From the NCBI GenBank assembly GCA_964655475.1, contig CAZZMO010000004.1, positions 1 through 64,000 on the forward strand: a DNA stretch of 64,000 nt. The letters run 5' to 3'. This DNA is from VGMA01 sp964655475 (GTDB lineage: Bacteria; Chlamydiota; Chlamydiia; Chlamydiales; VGMA01). Positions within the stretch are counted from its first letter, which is position 1. Each line of letters opens with the position of its first letter. Shown here one piece after another: positions 16,377-25,043 of the stretch. The notes under the pieces are model-generated. The model had not been told where the DNA came from. It saw only the letters and a program-made list of their open reading frames with translations, and did no database searches. A program made the position numbers and the translations under genes.

Positions 16377-17387
16377 ATGAGTCATGAAAAGCTAACAAAC
16401 TGGTTTCGAGAAGTTAAGCGGGATTTCCCTTGGAGAGGCTCTCCAACCCCTTATGAGGTCTGGGTTTCAGAGATCATGCTGCAGCAAACAAGAGCAGAGG
16501 TGGTAGTCGATTATTACCTATCGTGGATGGAAAAATTTCCCACTTTAGAAGCGCTTGCCTCTAGTAGCGAAGAGATCGTGATCAAAGCTTGGGAAGGGCT
16601 CGGCTACTATTCCAGGGCGAGAAATCTCCTGAAGGCAGCTCGTCTCATAGTAGAAATGAGGGGATTCCCTGATACAAGAGAAGGGTTAGAAAAACTCCCT
16701 GGGATTGGCCCATACACTGCGGGTGCGATCCTCTCATTCGCCTTCAAAAAGAGGGGAGTCGCTCTCGATGGGAATGTCAAACGGGTAGCAAGTCGCCTTT
16801 TTTATCGAGAAGAGGGGCTATCTGAGGGGGTGGAGGCTTTTCTTCCTGAAAAAGAGCCCCATGTAGCGATGGAAGCGCTCATTGAACTCGGCGCTCTCAT
16901 CTGTAAAAAAGAGCCTCTTTGCAAAGAGTGTCCTCTTCAAGGAAGCTGCGAATCTTACCGTTTAGGGGAGGTGACAGCATTTCCAAAGCCCAAAGAGAAA
17001 AAGAAAATGATCCGTCTTTACCGCCACCTTTATTGCATCACGAATGGGGAGGCTCTCTTTCTTCAAAAAGGGGGAGAGGGAAAAGTCATGGCTGACTTAT
17101 GGCAATTTCCCTATATTGAGGTTCATGAGGAGATGTTTCATACCCCACCTCCTTTGATGGGGATGGAACTTCTGGGATACCTCGATGAAGAAGAGCACAA
17201 ATTTACGAAATATCAGGCCTTTCTTCGCCCACTCTTTTTGTATAGCTCTACTGCCCCATTTCAAGGGGAGTGGGTCCCTATCGAAGAGGTGAAGAGACTC
17301 CCTTTTTCCTCAGGTCACCGGAGAGTATTGAGGAATGTCTATGAAGGAATTTTGGAAAGAAGATCATCTAGCGAACATCATCCCTAG
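16377..17387 (+). CDS. mutY: Adenine DNA glycosylase MutY
   Basis: A 336-residue base-excision repair enzyme that removes adenine mispaired with 8-oxoguanine. The core has WVSEIMLQQTRAEVV with the catalytic Glu, the helix-hairpin-helix LPGIGPYTAGAILSFAF, and VALDGNVKRV with the catalytic Asp. The iron-sulfur loop is CKKEPLCKECPLQGSC, where the first Cys spacing is five residues rather than the usual six. A C-terminal NUDIX-like 8-oxoG recognition domain follows (about residues 225-336, LFLQKGGEGKVMADLWQFP). ATG 16377 begins at the family start (MSHEKLTNWFREVKRDFPWR); upstream in-frame starts add residues unlike the family. The next gene overlaps it by 47 bases. Confidence 0.93.
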   Translation: MSHEKLTNWFREVKRDFPWRGSPTPYEVWVSEIMLQQTRAEVVVDYYLSWMEKFPTLEALASSSEEIVIKAWEGLGYYSRARNLLKAARLIVEMRGFPDTREGLEKLPGIGPYTAGAILSFAFKKRGVALDGNVKRVASRLFYREEGLSEGVEAFLPEKEPHVAMEALIELGALICKKEPLCKECPLQGSCESYRLGEVTAFPKPKEKKKMIRLYRHLYCITNGEALFLQKGGEGKVMADLWQFPYIEVHEEMFHTPPPLMGMELLGYLDEEEHKFTKYQAFLRPLFLYSSTAPFQGEWVPIEEVKRLPFSSGHRRVLRNVYEGILERRSSSEHHP

Positions 17388-17934
17388 AGGGTTTGGAGAG
17401 TATCCTGAGGGGTTTGCTGTCCCTGCCTTTTTGAAAGAGTGGCTTCAGCCCATTCCCTTTCAATCTGTAGTCGATCTTGGATGTGGTTATGGACGTTTAT
17501 CTACTGCATTTTCTCAAGAGAGTTATCTTGGGATCGATGTGAATCCAGAAGCCATTCTGGCAGCAAAGGAGAAGTTTCCTGGGTATCGATTTCTCGAAAG
17601 TAAAGAAGATCAGTTTCCAAAGGCAGATCTCTACATGGCCTATACAGTCTTTCTCCATCTTCTTGACGATGAGGTGCATCACATTTTGGACCTAGTAGAC
17701 ACCTCATATTTTCTCGTGGCAGAAATTTTGGGGAGTGAGTGGAGAAGAAAGGGAAACCCTCCTGTCTACAATAGAGAGTTTGATGAGTACATCAAAATAT
17801 TCCATCAGCACCAATATCGGATGGTTGATGAAATTTCTAAACCTTATGCGAGGTATTCGGAAGATCCTCAGTATCAGTCTAAAAATTGCGAAATCTCTTT
17901 TTTGTTGTTTCAAAAAAAGATTAAGATTGTGTAA
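17341..17934 (+). CDS. Class I SAM-dependent methyltransferase
   Basis: A 197-residue Rossmann-fold methyltransferase. Motif I is VVDLGCGYGRLSTAF (about residues 39-53), motif II SYLGIDVNPEAI, and the post-II segment FPKADLYMAYTVFLHLLDDE matches the loop of small-molecule or protein methyltransferases. No target-specific domain is visible, so the substrate is not known. Of two close start codons (17335 and 17341) I prefer 17341, since GAGGA at 17330-17334 is six bases from it but touches the other. It overlaps mutY by 47 bases and is probably cotranscribed with it. Confidence 0.75.
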   Translation: MKEFWKEDHLANIIPRGFGEYPEGFAVPAFLKEWLQPIPFQSVVDLGCGYGRLSTAFSQESYLGIDVNPEAILAAKEKFPGYRFLESKEDQFPKADLYMAYTVFLHLLDDEVHHILDLVDTSYFLVAEILGSEWRRKGNPPVYNREFDEYIKIFHQHQYRMVDEISKPYARYSEDPQYQSKNCEISFLLFQKKIKIV

Positions 17935-17971
17935 ACTTTAGTTATGATTTTTCATTACTAGGAGGGCACAT

Positions 17972-18367
17972 ATGTCAATACAAAGACTTCCTTCTCTCCC
18001 AATCTATCAGGGAGAAGTAGATTCTGGTTTACTGGCAGCTGAGAATTGGTGGGAAGAAAATGAAGCAGCAGTGGCAGAGCAAGTCAAAGATATGACTCCA
18101 GGAGTAGAGCCTGCTATTGTTAGTGACTGGCAAAAAAATGCATTCAAAGTGAGTGGGTTGTTGGCTATCCTCAAAAGAATTTCCGTTCAAGTGAAGGGGA
18201 ATGAATCTTTAGCATCTTATCAAGAAAGGGTGGGGCAATTGATGGGGAAGGTAAAAGCTCAGGATACCGCTCTCAAGGACATACTCTCTAGAATGGAAAG
18301 GGATGAGTCTGGAGGTGCAGCAAGTCCTTTGAAAAAGGCGATAGAGTTGAAAACTAGTAATGTATGA
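17972..18367 (+). CDS. Small helical protein of unknown function
   Basis: A 131-residue soluble protein with a consensus ribosome site (AGGAGGG, seven bases before the ATG). No signal peptide or membrane helix is seen. Sequence features are an acidic Trp-containing helix (LLAAENWWEENEAAVAEQVK), SDWQKNAFKVSGLLAIL, and a Lys/Glu-rich C-terminal helix. I recognise no family. It stands 37 bases after the methyltransferase and could be a lineage-specific protein or type III effector/chaperone; that is only a guess. Confidence 0.6.
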   Translation: MSIQRLPSLPIYQGEVDSGLLAAENWWEENEAAVAEQVKDMTPGVEPAIVSDWQKNAFKVSGLLAILKRISVQVKGNESLASYQERVGQLMGKVKAQDTALKDILSRMERDESGGAASPLKKAIELKTSNV

Positions 18368-18459
18368 TCTGGTATACCCAATTGAGCTCTGATTGTTGGA
18401 ATTCACTTCAGTATAAAGGAAGTTCTAGATACAATGATGCTTCGAATTGAGGATGGTAT

Positions 18460-19221
18460 ATGAGGATTGAATTTCCAACTCCCCCAGCGGCTTCCACATC
18501 TGGGGCAATGAAAGAGTCTCCAGATCAGCTTTTACACAAGATGCTTGCCTATAAAAAATGGTTTTTGTACCTCTTTGTCGGGACTACAGTCTTGTCATTG
18601 ATTGTCACTTATTTATGCTCTAGAGAAGGGAAAAATTCTAAAGCATTTTTTCATGTCGAAGAAGTTCTTGTCGATTTCAGCAGCAAAGGGGCTGTCGATA
18701 GCAAAACGGTGGAGAATTTGGAAGGGACACTCAAGACATATCCAGAGCTCGCTGGCCGTTTTGGCAATATCTTAGCGCAGCACTTCCTCACTATGAATCA
18801 GATGAAAGAAGCTGATAAGCATGCAGAAGAGGCCTTCCAGAGAACCCTTTTTGTCCATTCTTACTACACAGACTTTGCGAGAAACTCTCTTCTCATCGAA
18901 CAAAAAGAGTATACGAAAGCGCTAGAGGCGTCTAAAGCTTTGAAAGAGAAAATGCTTGCCGATTCAACCTGCATTACCCACGATTTTGGAGGACTTCTTT
19001 TTGGATTCAACCTGATCAGGATGGTCTTTCTCTATCAACTTCTCGACCAAAAAGAGCTTGAGCTCCAAGAGATCAGAGAGGCGAAGAAATTTTTAGGATG
19101 GGGTGGGGAGAAAGGTCTTTTGGCAGATAAGATCAGTCAGTCTCTCTTGCGCCACTTCTCAGATGAGAGCGTTTCGATGATCGACTACTTCAATGATAGA
19201 GAGATCGCTCTACTCAATTAA
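18460..19221 (+). CDS. Membrane-anchored TPR-like protein
   Basis: A 253-residue protein with a cytoplasmic N-terminus, one transmembrane helix at about residues 34-52 (KWFLYLFVGTTVLSLIVTYL) and a helical C-terminal domain. Helix pairs such as FGNILAQHFLTMNQMKEADK followed by YTDFARNSLLIEQKEYTKAL have the TPR spacing. This topology resembles YfgM-type ancillary translocon proteins, though the fit is loose. The start follows GAGGATGG. A strong hairpin lies just after its stop. Confidence 0.6.
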   Translation: MRIEFPTPPAASTSGAMKESPDQLLHKMLAYKKWFLYLFVGTTVLSLIVTYLCSREGKNSKAFFHVEEVLVDFSSKGAVDSKTVENLEGTLKTYPELAGRFGNILAQHFLTMNQMKEADKHAEEAFQRTLFVHSYYTDFARNSLLIEQKEYTKALEASKALKEKMLADSTCITHDFGGLLFGFNLIRMVFLYQLLDQKELELQEIREAKKFLGWGGEKGLLADKISQSLLRHFSDESVSMIDYFNDREIALLN

Positions 19222-19224
19222 CTT

Positions 19225-19251
19225 TTGGTGGCTAAGGCTGTTAGCCACCAA
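19225..19251. terminator. Bidirectional hairpin between convergent genes
   Basis: A perfect 11-base stem (TTGGTGGCTAA / TTAGCCACCAA) with a 5-base loop fills most of the 41 bases between the stop codons at 19221 and 19263. AT-rich DNA follows on the plus strand. It suits termination of both convergent genes. Confidence 0.75.
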
Positions 19252-19262
19252 CAATCAATTTT

Positions 19263-19709
19263 TTAAGAACCTTTTTTCTCTTCGTCACTAGGCTTTTGGC
19301 ACATCTTTTTTGTCGCAACTGGTGCTGCTTTGCAATAGGCGTCGTAGTGGATTGATTGCCCAGCGACAAGGCCAATAGCGGCAAAGATCACACAAGGGAG
19401 AAAGATCGAGAAGACCCCTCCAACAGTGATGGCGGCAATCATTGGGACTTTATCTTGTGAGCCGATCAACGCAAAGAGGTTGCAAGTGACCTTTTTTGTT
19501 TGATCGGGAAACACGATCCCAATAATCCCCGCAATCATGCATAAGAGTATGCTCCAGAGGATCATGGCTCCGCCCCATGCTAGGGTAAAAATGGCTGTGA
19601 GGGCAAACATGACGCCCACGCTAATTTCAACGATATATTTTCGCCACATATCTTCTAACTCCTGTATCGTGTAACCCCCGCGAGTTTCTTTGGGAGCATT
19701 TTGTTGCAT
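19263..19709 (-). CDS. Small multi-pass membrane protein, function unknown
   Basis: A 148-residue protein with four likely transmembrane helices, grouped as two hairpins: about residues 28-48 and 50-68 (VEISVGVMFALTAIFTLAWG, MILWSILLCMIAGIIGIVF) and 90-122 (MIAAITVGGVFSIFLPCVIF). The N-terminus is soluble (QELEDMWRKY) and the C-terminus is a short Cys/Lys-rich tail. The pattern recalls small conserved chlamydial membrane proteins but I cannot name a family. An AGG ribosome site lies upstream of the ATG at 19709. No close neighbour on this strand. Confidence 0.6.
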   Translation of the reverse strand: MQQNAPKETRGGYTIQELEDMWRKYIVEISVGVMFALTAIFTLAWGGAMILWSILLCMIAGIIGIVFPDQTKKVTCNLFALIGSQDKVPMIAAITVGGVFSIFLPCVIFAAIGLVAGQSIHYDAYCKAAPVATKKMCQKPSDEEKKGS

Positions 19710-19824
19710 AATTGGACCTGTTATTTAATTCTAGTCATAGTAATTAGAGGGTTTTTTTTCAAAGCTTCTCTAATATTATTTCTTTTTACTTCTTCGGGGG
19801 TGTGACGCTTTCTCATATTACCCC

Positions 19825-19853
19825 TTGAAATAGAAGAACAAATCGGCCAAAAT
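19825..19853 (+). promoter_or_regulatory. Candidate promoter of the type II secretion operon
   Basis: TTGAAA (19825-19830) and CAAAAT (19848-19853) are 17 bases apart and lie 41 bases before the TTG start at 19894. The -10 box deviates in its first base. No other good candidate was seen in this 184-base gap. Confidence 0.4.
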
Positions 19854-19893
19854 GGTCCAAAACATGTCCAAGTGAGACATTGGAGAAGATTTC

Positions 19894-21159
19894 TTGAACG
19901 CTGATATGCTGGAAAACCCGATTTCGTTTTTCAAGCTGCATAAGCTATTTCAGATCCTCCTTTGCGCACTTTTTGCCCTTTTTATCCTCTTTGGCTCTTG
20001 GTTTTTCCTGAACTATCAAAGTGGGAAACAAGAGTCCCTTTCCCTCCTGACTAAGGGGAAGAGGGGAAAGATTTCTGAAGAAACTGATAACTACTCATTT
20101 AAAGTAGCTCTAGAGGAGAGAAAAGAGATCCTATTGCCCCTCCCTCCTCTTCAAGACGAGATCTCCTTTTGCAAAACGGAAAAGCGATTTGATCAAGAGA
20201 CAAAGGATCAACCGATTGTATTGGCCAATAGCCGTTTAGAGGCTTGCTTTGCCAAGGCGGGCGCTCCTATATATATAGACTACGATCCGATAGGGAAAGG
20301 GCTTGTTCTAGGGAAAAAAGAGACCCCATTTTCGCTTGTCCCTCATTATCAGTCAGATGGATCTCTTTTTGCTACGGCCTACCTGGCACTCCCTTCGATC
20401 CAAACAACGACCCCATTATTCCTCGAAGAGAGGGGAGATATCATCGATTGGAAGATCTCTGAGGAATTTAAAAAGCAGGTAAAGCCCCTTTCGAAGGCAG
20501 TAGGAAATCCCCCAGATGCCCTTTTTAAGGTGTATGGAGGGAAAGAGTATGGGGAAATTGGGGAGCTCTATCGCTTAGAGATGGGAAAAGAGGTCCTTTT
20601 CATCAAGCAAGGGGATCACCTGATTTGGGATGGCCACCAGTGGAGAAAGCCTACTCAAGGGGAAGATACCCGCCCCTATCCTGTCGCAGAAGTGATGAAA
20701 ATCCAAGATCACAAAATCGATCTCATGGTGTTTGATGTAGGGGGAGGGCAGTTTCTCCACATCCCCATTTCGATCGCTCCCATGAAAGGGAAGATGCCCA
20801 ACTGGAGTGAGATCCTCCTCCGAGCAAGGAAAAGGACTCCCCATTCGATCTCTTGTCGGTTGGCAGGGAAAAACATGATCCTTCAAGAGGGTGATTGGCT
20901 GATGCATCGAGGTAAAGGGTGGCATGTTGTTCAATCGGAAGAGGAGCTCGCTTCACTTCTATGCTACGAAATCAAAGAGGAATTGTTGGTCGTAGATAAG
21001 ATTGAAGAGGGGCAGCTCACGGGACATTATTTTGATATAAAGCGGGGACAGGCTCAAAAAATTTCTATTCCTCTGATAGATGGGAAAAAAACTCTCGATT
21101 CTCAAAAGAAGAAAAATCGGAAATCCGCTACAATTGAGGGTTATGACTCAAATTTGTAA
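19894..21159 (+). CDS. Bitopic inner-membrane protein leading the type II secretion operon
   Basis: A 421-residue protein with one N-terminal transmembrane helix (about residues 16-37, LFQILLCALFALFILFGSWF) and a large, mostly beta periplasmic part with repeated 'GDHLIWDGHQWRKP' and 'EGDWLMHRGKGWHVV' units, two copies of a W-rich hairpin. It lies directly upstream of gspD and overlaps it by 17 bases. Position and topology suit a GspC-like link between the inner-membrane platform and the secretin, but I see no PDZ or classic homology-region sequence, so function is inferred only. The equivalent place in Chlamydia holds an unnamed conserved gene (CT573, from memory). TTG 19894 is preferred since GGAGAAG is 5 bases from it and 17 from the in-frame ATG at 19906. 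Confidence 0.6.
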   Translation: MNADMLENPISFFKLHKLFQILLCALFALFILFGSWFFLNYQSGKQESLSLLTKGKRGKISEETDNYSFKVALEERKEILLPLPPLQDEISFCKTEKRFDQETKDQPIVLANSRLEACFAKAGAPIYIDYDPIGKGLVLGKKETPFSLVPHYQSDGSLFATAYLALPSIQTTTPLFLEERGDIIDWKISEEFKKQVKPLSKAVGNPPDALFKVYGGKEYGEIGELYRLEMGKEVLFIKQGDHLIWDGHQWRKPTQGEDTRPYPVAEVMKIQDHKIDLMVFDVGGGQFLHIPISIAPMKGKMPNWSEILLRARKRTPHSISCRLAGKNMILQEGDWLMHRGKGWHVVQSEEELASLLCYEIKEELLVVDKIEEGQLTGHYFDIKRGQAQKISIPLIDGKKTLDSQKKKNRKSATIEGYDSNL

Positions 21160-23497
21160 ATTACTGACTCTAATCCTTTTTTGTCCGGTGCTGCTTTTGT
21201 CTCAAACAATTGAGGAGAAACTTTCTCTCCTCTCTATGGAAAAAGCGAAAAAAGGGGAAGAGCGCTCTCTTCAAGAGTGGAACCAAGATTTGGTATTGCT
21301 CCGAGATGAATTGGAAGAGAGGTATGAAAAAGCAGAAGAGTTGATCAGAGATAATGCAGAAGATGACGAGTTCACAGCTCTTTTGGCAGATATTGAAGAC
21401 CTCAGAAAAGAACTCAAGACAGAAGAAGAGAAGTGGAGAAGAGAGAGTAGCAAGTCAGGGGTCAAAGGGGAAGAGGGCTATGCCCTTTGGGATTTAGAAG
21501 AGACGACCCTCTCGCAGCTCATCATCGAATTTGGAAGCTCAGACTATCTCTACCTATTCCCTCCTGAAATTGCGGCGATGAAGATTCATCTCCATTCAAA
21601 TTTACTCGTGCCTAGAGAGTCTTGGTCTTCACTATTAGAAGTGGTACTTCAGCAGAACGGAATTGGATATAAGCAGCTGAACCCTTTCACAAGACAGCTC
21701 TACCTATTAAAACAAGATTTGACCTCAGTGGAGCTCATCACAGCTGACGAGAGAGGGCTTGACCTTGTGCCGGGCGAAATGAGAGTGATCTATATCTTTG
21801 CTCCGCAGGTGGAAAATTTAAAACCAGCCTTTTACTTTTTCGAAAGATTCCGCGATCCAAAACTCACTTTCGTCTATCAGGTGGGGCAGAAGATTGCCAT
21901 TGTGGGCTCTCGCGATGAAGTCAAAAAACTTTTGACCCTCTACAACAATGTTTGGCAGTCGACCAATCAAAAAGTGACCCGCGTGGTGAGCTTTAATAAG
22001 ATCCATTTCGAAGAGGTGGTGAAGCTTCTCAAGGCTTACTTCGGATCTCTCAATGAAATGGGGAGGTCGGTCATGGCAAAAGGGGGCTGTGATTTAACAG
22101 TGCTCCCTTTCCAGCAAGATGGAAGCTGCGTTTTAGTGGGGCCTGAAGATCTAGTCTCTCGAGCAGAGAACCTGATTAAAGAAACAGAGATGCAGATTGA
22201 GCATCCACAAGAGATGACCGTCTATTGGTACAACTGCCGACATAGCGATCCGATTGACCTTTCTGAAGTGCTCGACAAAGTGTACCACTCCCTTCTCACC
22301 TCCTCGATGGAGGGGATGGAGAAACAGGGAGCTGATAAAACGACGGAGATCAATGTCGATGTTGTCGAAGCGAATCCTCTTGATGGGATGGGAATAGGTC
22401 TTGGAGATATGCCAGATGGGCGCCCTGCAACACCGATGCCATCGAATGCAGGCCTTATCTCCTCGCAGATGAGAAAGAGCAAATCGGTCAATTTCATCCC
22501 CTATAGAAAAACTGGGGCGATCTTGATGGTGGTAAGACGAGATGTTCTCGAAAAGATCAAAGAGGTTGTGAGAAAGCTCGATGTGCCGAAAAAGATGGTG
22601 GAGATCGAAGTGCTCCTTTGTGAAAGAAGGATTACGAATAAAAACCGCTCTGGTTTGAATTTGTTAAAGATTGGCTCTTACGCTCAAAATGCTGACAAAG
22701 GGGGCGTCGATTACGATGCTTCTATCAAGGCGCCGGTCAAAGGGCTCTTTGAATTTTTCATCTCAAGACATCGAAGAGGTTCTGTCCCCGCTTTTGATAT
22801 TGCATACAGCTTCTTGATGGCGCAAGATGACGTAAGAATCACCGCTTCTCCATCGCTCCTCACGATCAACCAAACGCCCGCAACCATTTCGATTACGGAT
22901 GAAATTTCGATCAACAACGGTGCAGCGCCAATGGATTCGAACAAAGGGATTGTCTTTGAAAAATCCTACTCGAGAGCGCAGTACGGGGTGACGCTTGTTC
23001 TCACACCTACGATTCACGATGCTGATATTGATGATCCTGAAGGGAAGATTTGTGTAACTCTCAACAACAACGTGACTTTCGATACGATTAAAAGTGATCG
23101 AGATGATAGACCTGATGTTCACAAGAGACACATCGAAAACGAAGTGCGTATTTTAGATGGGCAGACCATCATCATCGGCGGTCTCAAGAGAAAAACATCA
23201 GATGATCGAAACGAAAAAATCCCTCTCCTCGGAGAGATCCCAGGTATTGGAAAACTCTTTGGAACGGACGCTCTTTTGAGAGAGACCACAGAGATGTTTA
23301 TCTTCATTACACCTCATGTGATCAAAGATCCGAAAGATGATCTGATCCGCCAAAGAGAGCAGATGCTCATGAAGCGCCCTGGTGATATTCCTCTCTTTTT
23401 AGAGAAGCTCTACGCAGCAAGAACGAGTGAAAAATCTCGCTTGTTTGAGCAAAGTTTTCAGTATTTTTTTGGTGATCAAAGTGCTAGTTACTTCTGA
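21143..23497 (+). CDS. gspD: Type II secretion secretin GspD
   Basis: A 784-residue outer-membrane secretin. A signal peptide (MTQICKLLTLILFCPVLLLS) is followed by an unusual 100-residue charged coiled-coil region (LVLLRDELEERYEKAEELIR) not found in standard GspD, then N-domains (FNKIHFEEVVKLLKAYFGS, VNFIPYRKTGAILMVVRRDV) and the secretin core from about residue 540, with the conserved VRILDGQTIIIGGLKRK and LLGEIPGIGKLFG segments and final FIFITPHVI. It forms the exit channel for folded exoproteins. The start at 21143 after GAGGG gives the signal peptide; an open extension to 21080 is inside the preceding gene. No pilotin-binding S-domain was recognised. Confidence 0.9.
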   Translation: MTQICKLLTLILFCPVLLLSQTIEEKLSLLSMEKAKKGEERSLQEWNQDLVLLRDELEERYEKAEELIRDNAEDDEFTALLADIEDLRKELKTEEEKWRRESSKSGVKGEEGYALWDLEETTLSQLIIEFGSSDYLYLFPPEIAAMKIHLHSNLLVPRESWSSLLEVVLQQNGIGYKQLNPFTRQLYLLKQDLTSVELITADERGLDLVPGEMRVIYIFAPQVENLKPAFYFFERFRDPKLTFVYQVGQKIAIVGSRDEVKKLLTLYNNVWQSTNQKVTRVVSFNKIHFEEVVKLLKAYFGSLNEMGRSVMAKGGCDLTVLPFQQDGSCVLVGPEDLVSRAENLIKETEMQIEHPQEMTVYWYNCRHSDPIDLSEVLDKVYHSLLTSSMEGMEKQGADKTTEINVDVVEANPLDGMGIGLGDMPDGRPATPMPSNAGLISSQMRKSKSVNFIPYRKTGAILMVVRRDVLEKIKEVVRKLDVPKKMVEIEVLLCERRITNKNRSGLNLLKIGSYAQNADKGGVDYDASIKAPVKGLFEFFISRHRRGSVPAFDIAYSFLMAQDDVRITASPSLLTINQTPATISITDEISINNGAAPMDSNKGIVFEKSYSRAQYGVTLVLTPTIHDADIDDPEGKICVTLNNNVTFDTIKSDRDDRPDVHKRHIENEVRILDGQTIIIGGLKRKTSDDRNEKIPLLGEIPGIGKLFGTDALLRETTEMFIFITPHVIKDPKDDLIRQREQMLMKRPGDIPLFLEKLYAARTSEKSRLFEQSFQYFFGDQSASYF

Positions 23498-25043
23498 AGA
23501 AGAAGAGATAGAGAGTCTAGCGAAGAAGTATGGACTCAAAGTAGCTCAAGATTTAAGAGAATATCCTCTTGTTCAGGCAAGAGAAAAGCTCCTCCCTTAC
23601 CCTTTCGCTAAGCAAAGAAAAGTTCTCCCTTTAAGACTCGATGAGGATCTTCTTCTCGTCGCCATTGCAGATCCACTCGACCTTTCCTCTCTAGAAGAGA
23701 TCCGCTATCAGACAGGCTATACGGTGAAAGAGATCCTTTCATCGAAGAGGCTCATCGACCAAGCAATCGAGTACTGTTACCAGCAGAGTGATGAAGAAGC
23801 GAAAGAATACATCTCCTCTCCAGATAAGGAAGAGATTCTCGATATCGACAATGAGCATGAGTATGATCTTTTGGATCAAAGAAGTGACTCTCGGGTCATC
23901 CGCTTAGTCAATATGGTTCTTGCAGAAGCACTTCAGCAGGGGGCTTCTGACATCCATTTTGAGCCGACAGAGACGGGAATCATCATCCGCTATCGAATCG
24001 ATGGTGTTCTTCAGGTCAGACACACCCCTTCTCGCGATGTGCAAAATGAGCTCCTCACGAGGATCAAAGTCATCGCCAAGCTCGACATCGCTGAGCATCG
24101 CCTTCCACAAGATGGAAGGATCAAGCTCCGGATGGGGGGAAGAGAGATCGACTTCCGCGTGAGTACAGTTCCGGTCGTTTATGGAGAAAGGATTGTCCTC
24201 AGGATTCTCGATAGAAGTCAGGTGATTCTGGGCTTGGATCAAGTGGGAATGAGACAAGAGGTACTTCGAGGCCTCAGGCATATGCTTTCAGGCAGTCAGG
24301 GGATCATCCTCGTGACAGGCCCTACAGGGAGTGGAAAAACAACGACTCTCTATAGCGCCCTGTCTGAACTAGGCTCTGAGCAAATCAACATCATGACGAT
24401 TGAAGATCCTGTAGAATACAAATTGCCCAAAATGGCGCAGATTGGGGTCAATACAAAGATTCAGCTCAGTTTTGCGACAGGGCTTCGACATATCCTTCGG
24501 CAAGATCCTGATGTGATCATGATTGGGGAAATTAGAGATCAAGAGACTGCGGAAATTGCGATCCAAGCTTCCCTTACAGGGCACTTAGTTTTGAGTACTC
24601 TTCACACAAACGACGCCCCATCAGCCTTGACTCGAATGGTTGAGATGGGAATCGAGCCCTATCTACTCTCTTCATCAGTAATTGGGGTGCTTGCGCAAAG
24701 GCTTGTGAGAAAAATTTGTCCCCACTGCCGAGAAGAGTATGAGCCACATTTAGAAGAGCTTTTAGAGCTAGGATTAGATCCTCATGTCTATGAAGGGGTG
24801 AAGTTTGCTAGGGGAAAAGGGTGTCACCACTGCTTCTTCTCAGGCTACAAAGGAAGGCACGGGATTTATGAGCTCATGAATATGACGAATTCTTTGAAGG
24901 ATCAGCTCATGAAATCACCGAATGCGACAGAGCTTTCCCGCCTCGCCATTTTAGAGGGGATGAAGAGTTTACGCCTCGAAGGGGCAGAGCTCGTCTTAAA
25001 AGGAATTACTACAAGTAGTGAAGTGATGAGGGTCACAAAATAA
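23481..25043 (+). CDS. gspE: Type II secretion ATPase GspE
   Basis: A 520-residue cytoplasmic ATPase that powers pseudopilus assembly. The N-terminal domain has LREYPLVQAREKLLPYPFAK and KVLPLRLDEDLLLVAIADPL. The ATPase has GPTGSGKTTTLYSAL (Walker A from residue 280), LRQDPDVIMIGEIRDQETAE (Walker B), the Asp and His boxes (EDPVEY, STLHTNDAPSAL), and a four-Cys zinc site (CPHC ... CHHC) between them and the C-terminus. The start is uncertain: no ATG exists near the family start, and GTG codons lie at 23427, 23472 and 23481. I chose 23481 for the shortest overlap with gspD (17 bases) and the best fit to the family N-terminus. Confidence 0.9.
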   Translation: MLVTSEEEEIESLAKKYGLKVAQDLREYPLVQAREKLLPYPFAKQRKVLPLRLDEDLLLVAIADPLDLSSLEEIRYQTGYTVKEILSSKRLIDQAIEYCYQQSDEEAKEYISSPDKEEILDIDNEHEYDLLDQRSDSRVIRLVNMVLAEALQQGASDIHFEPTETGIIIRYRIDGVLQVRHTPSRDVQNELLTRIKVIAKLDIAEHRLPQDGRIKLRMGGREIDFRVSTVPVVYGERIVLRILDRSQVILGLDQVGMRQEVLRGLRHMLSGSQGIILVTGPTGSGKTTTLYSALSELGSEQINIMTIEDPVEYKLPKMAQIGVNTKIQLSFATGLRHILRQDPDVIMIGEIRDQETAEIAIQASLTGHLVLSTLHTNDAPSALTRMVEMGIEPYLLSSSVIGVLAQRLVRKICPHCREEYEPHLEELLELGLDPHVYEGVKFARGKGCHHCFFSGYKGRHGIYELMNMTNSLKDQLMKSPNATELSRLAILEGMKSLRLEGAELVLKGITTSSEVMRVTK

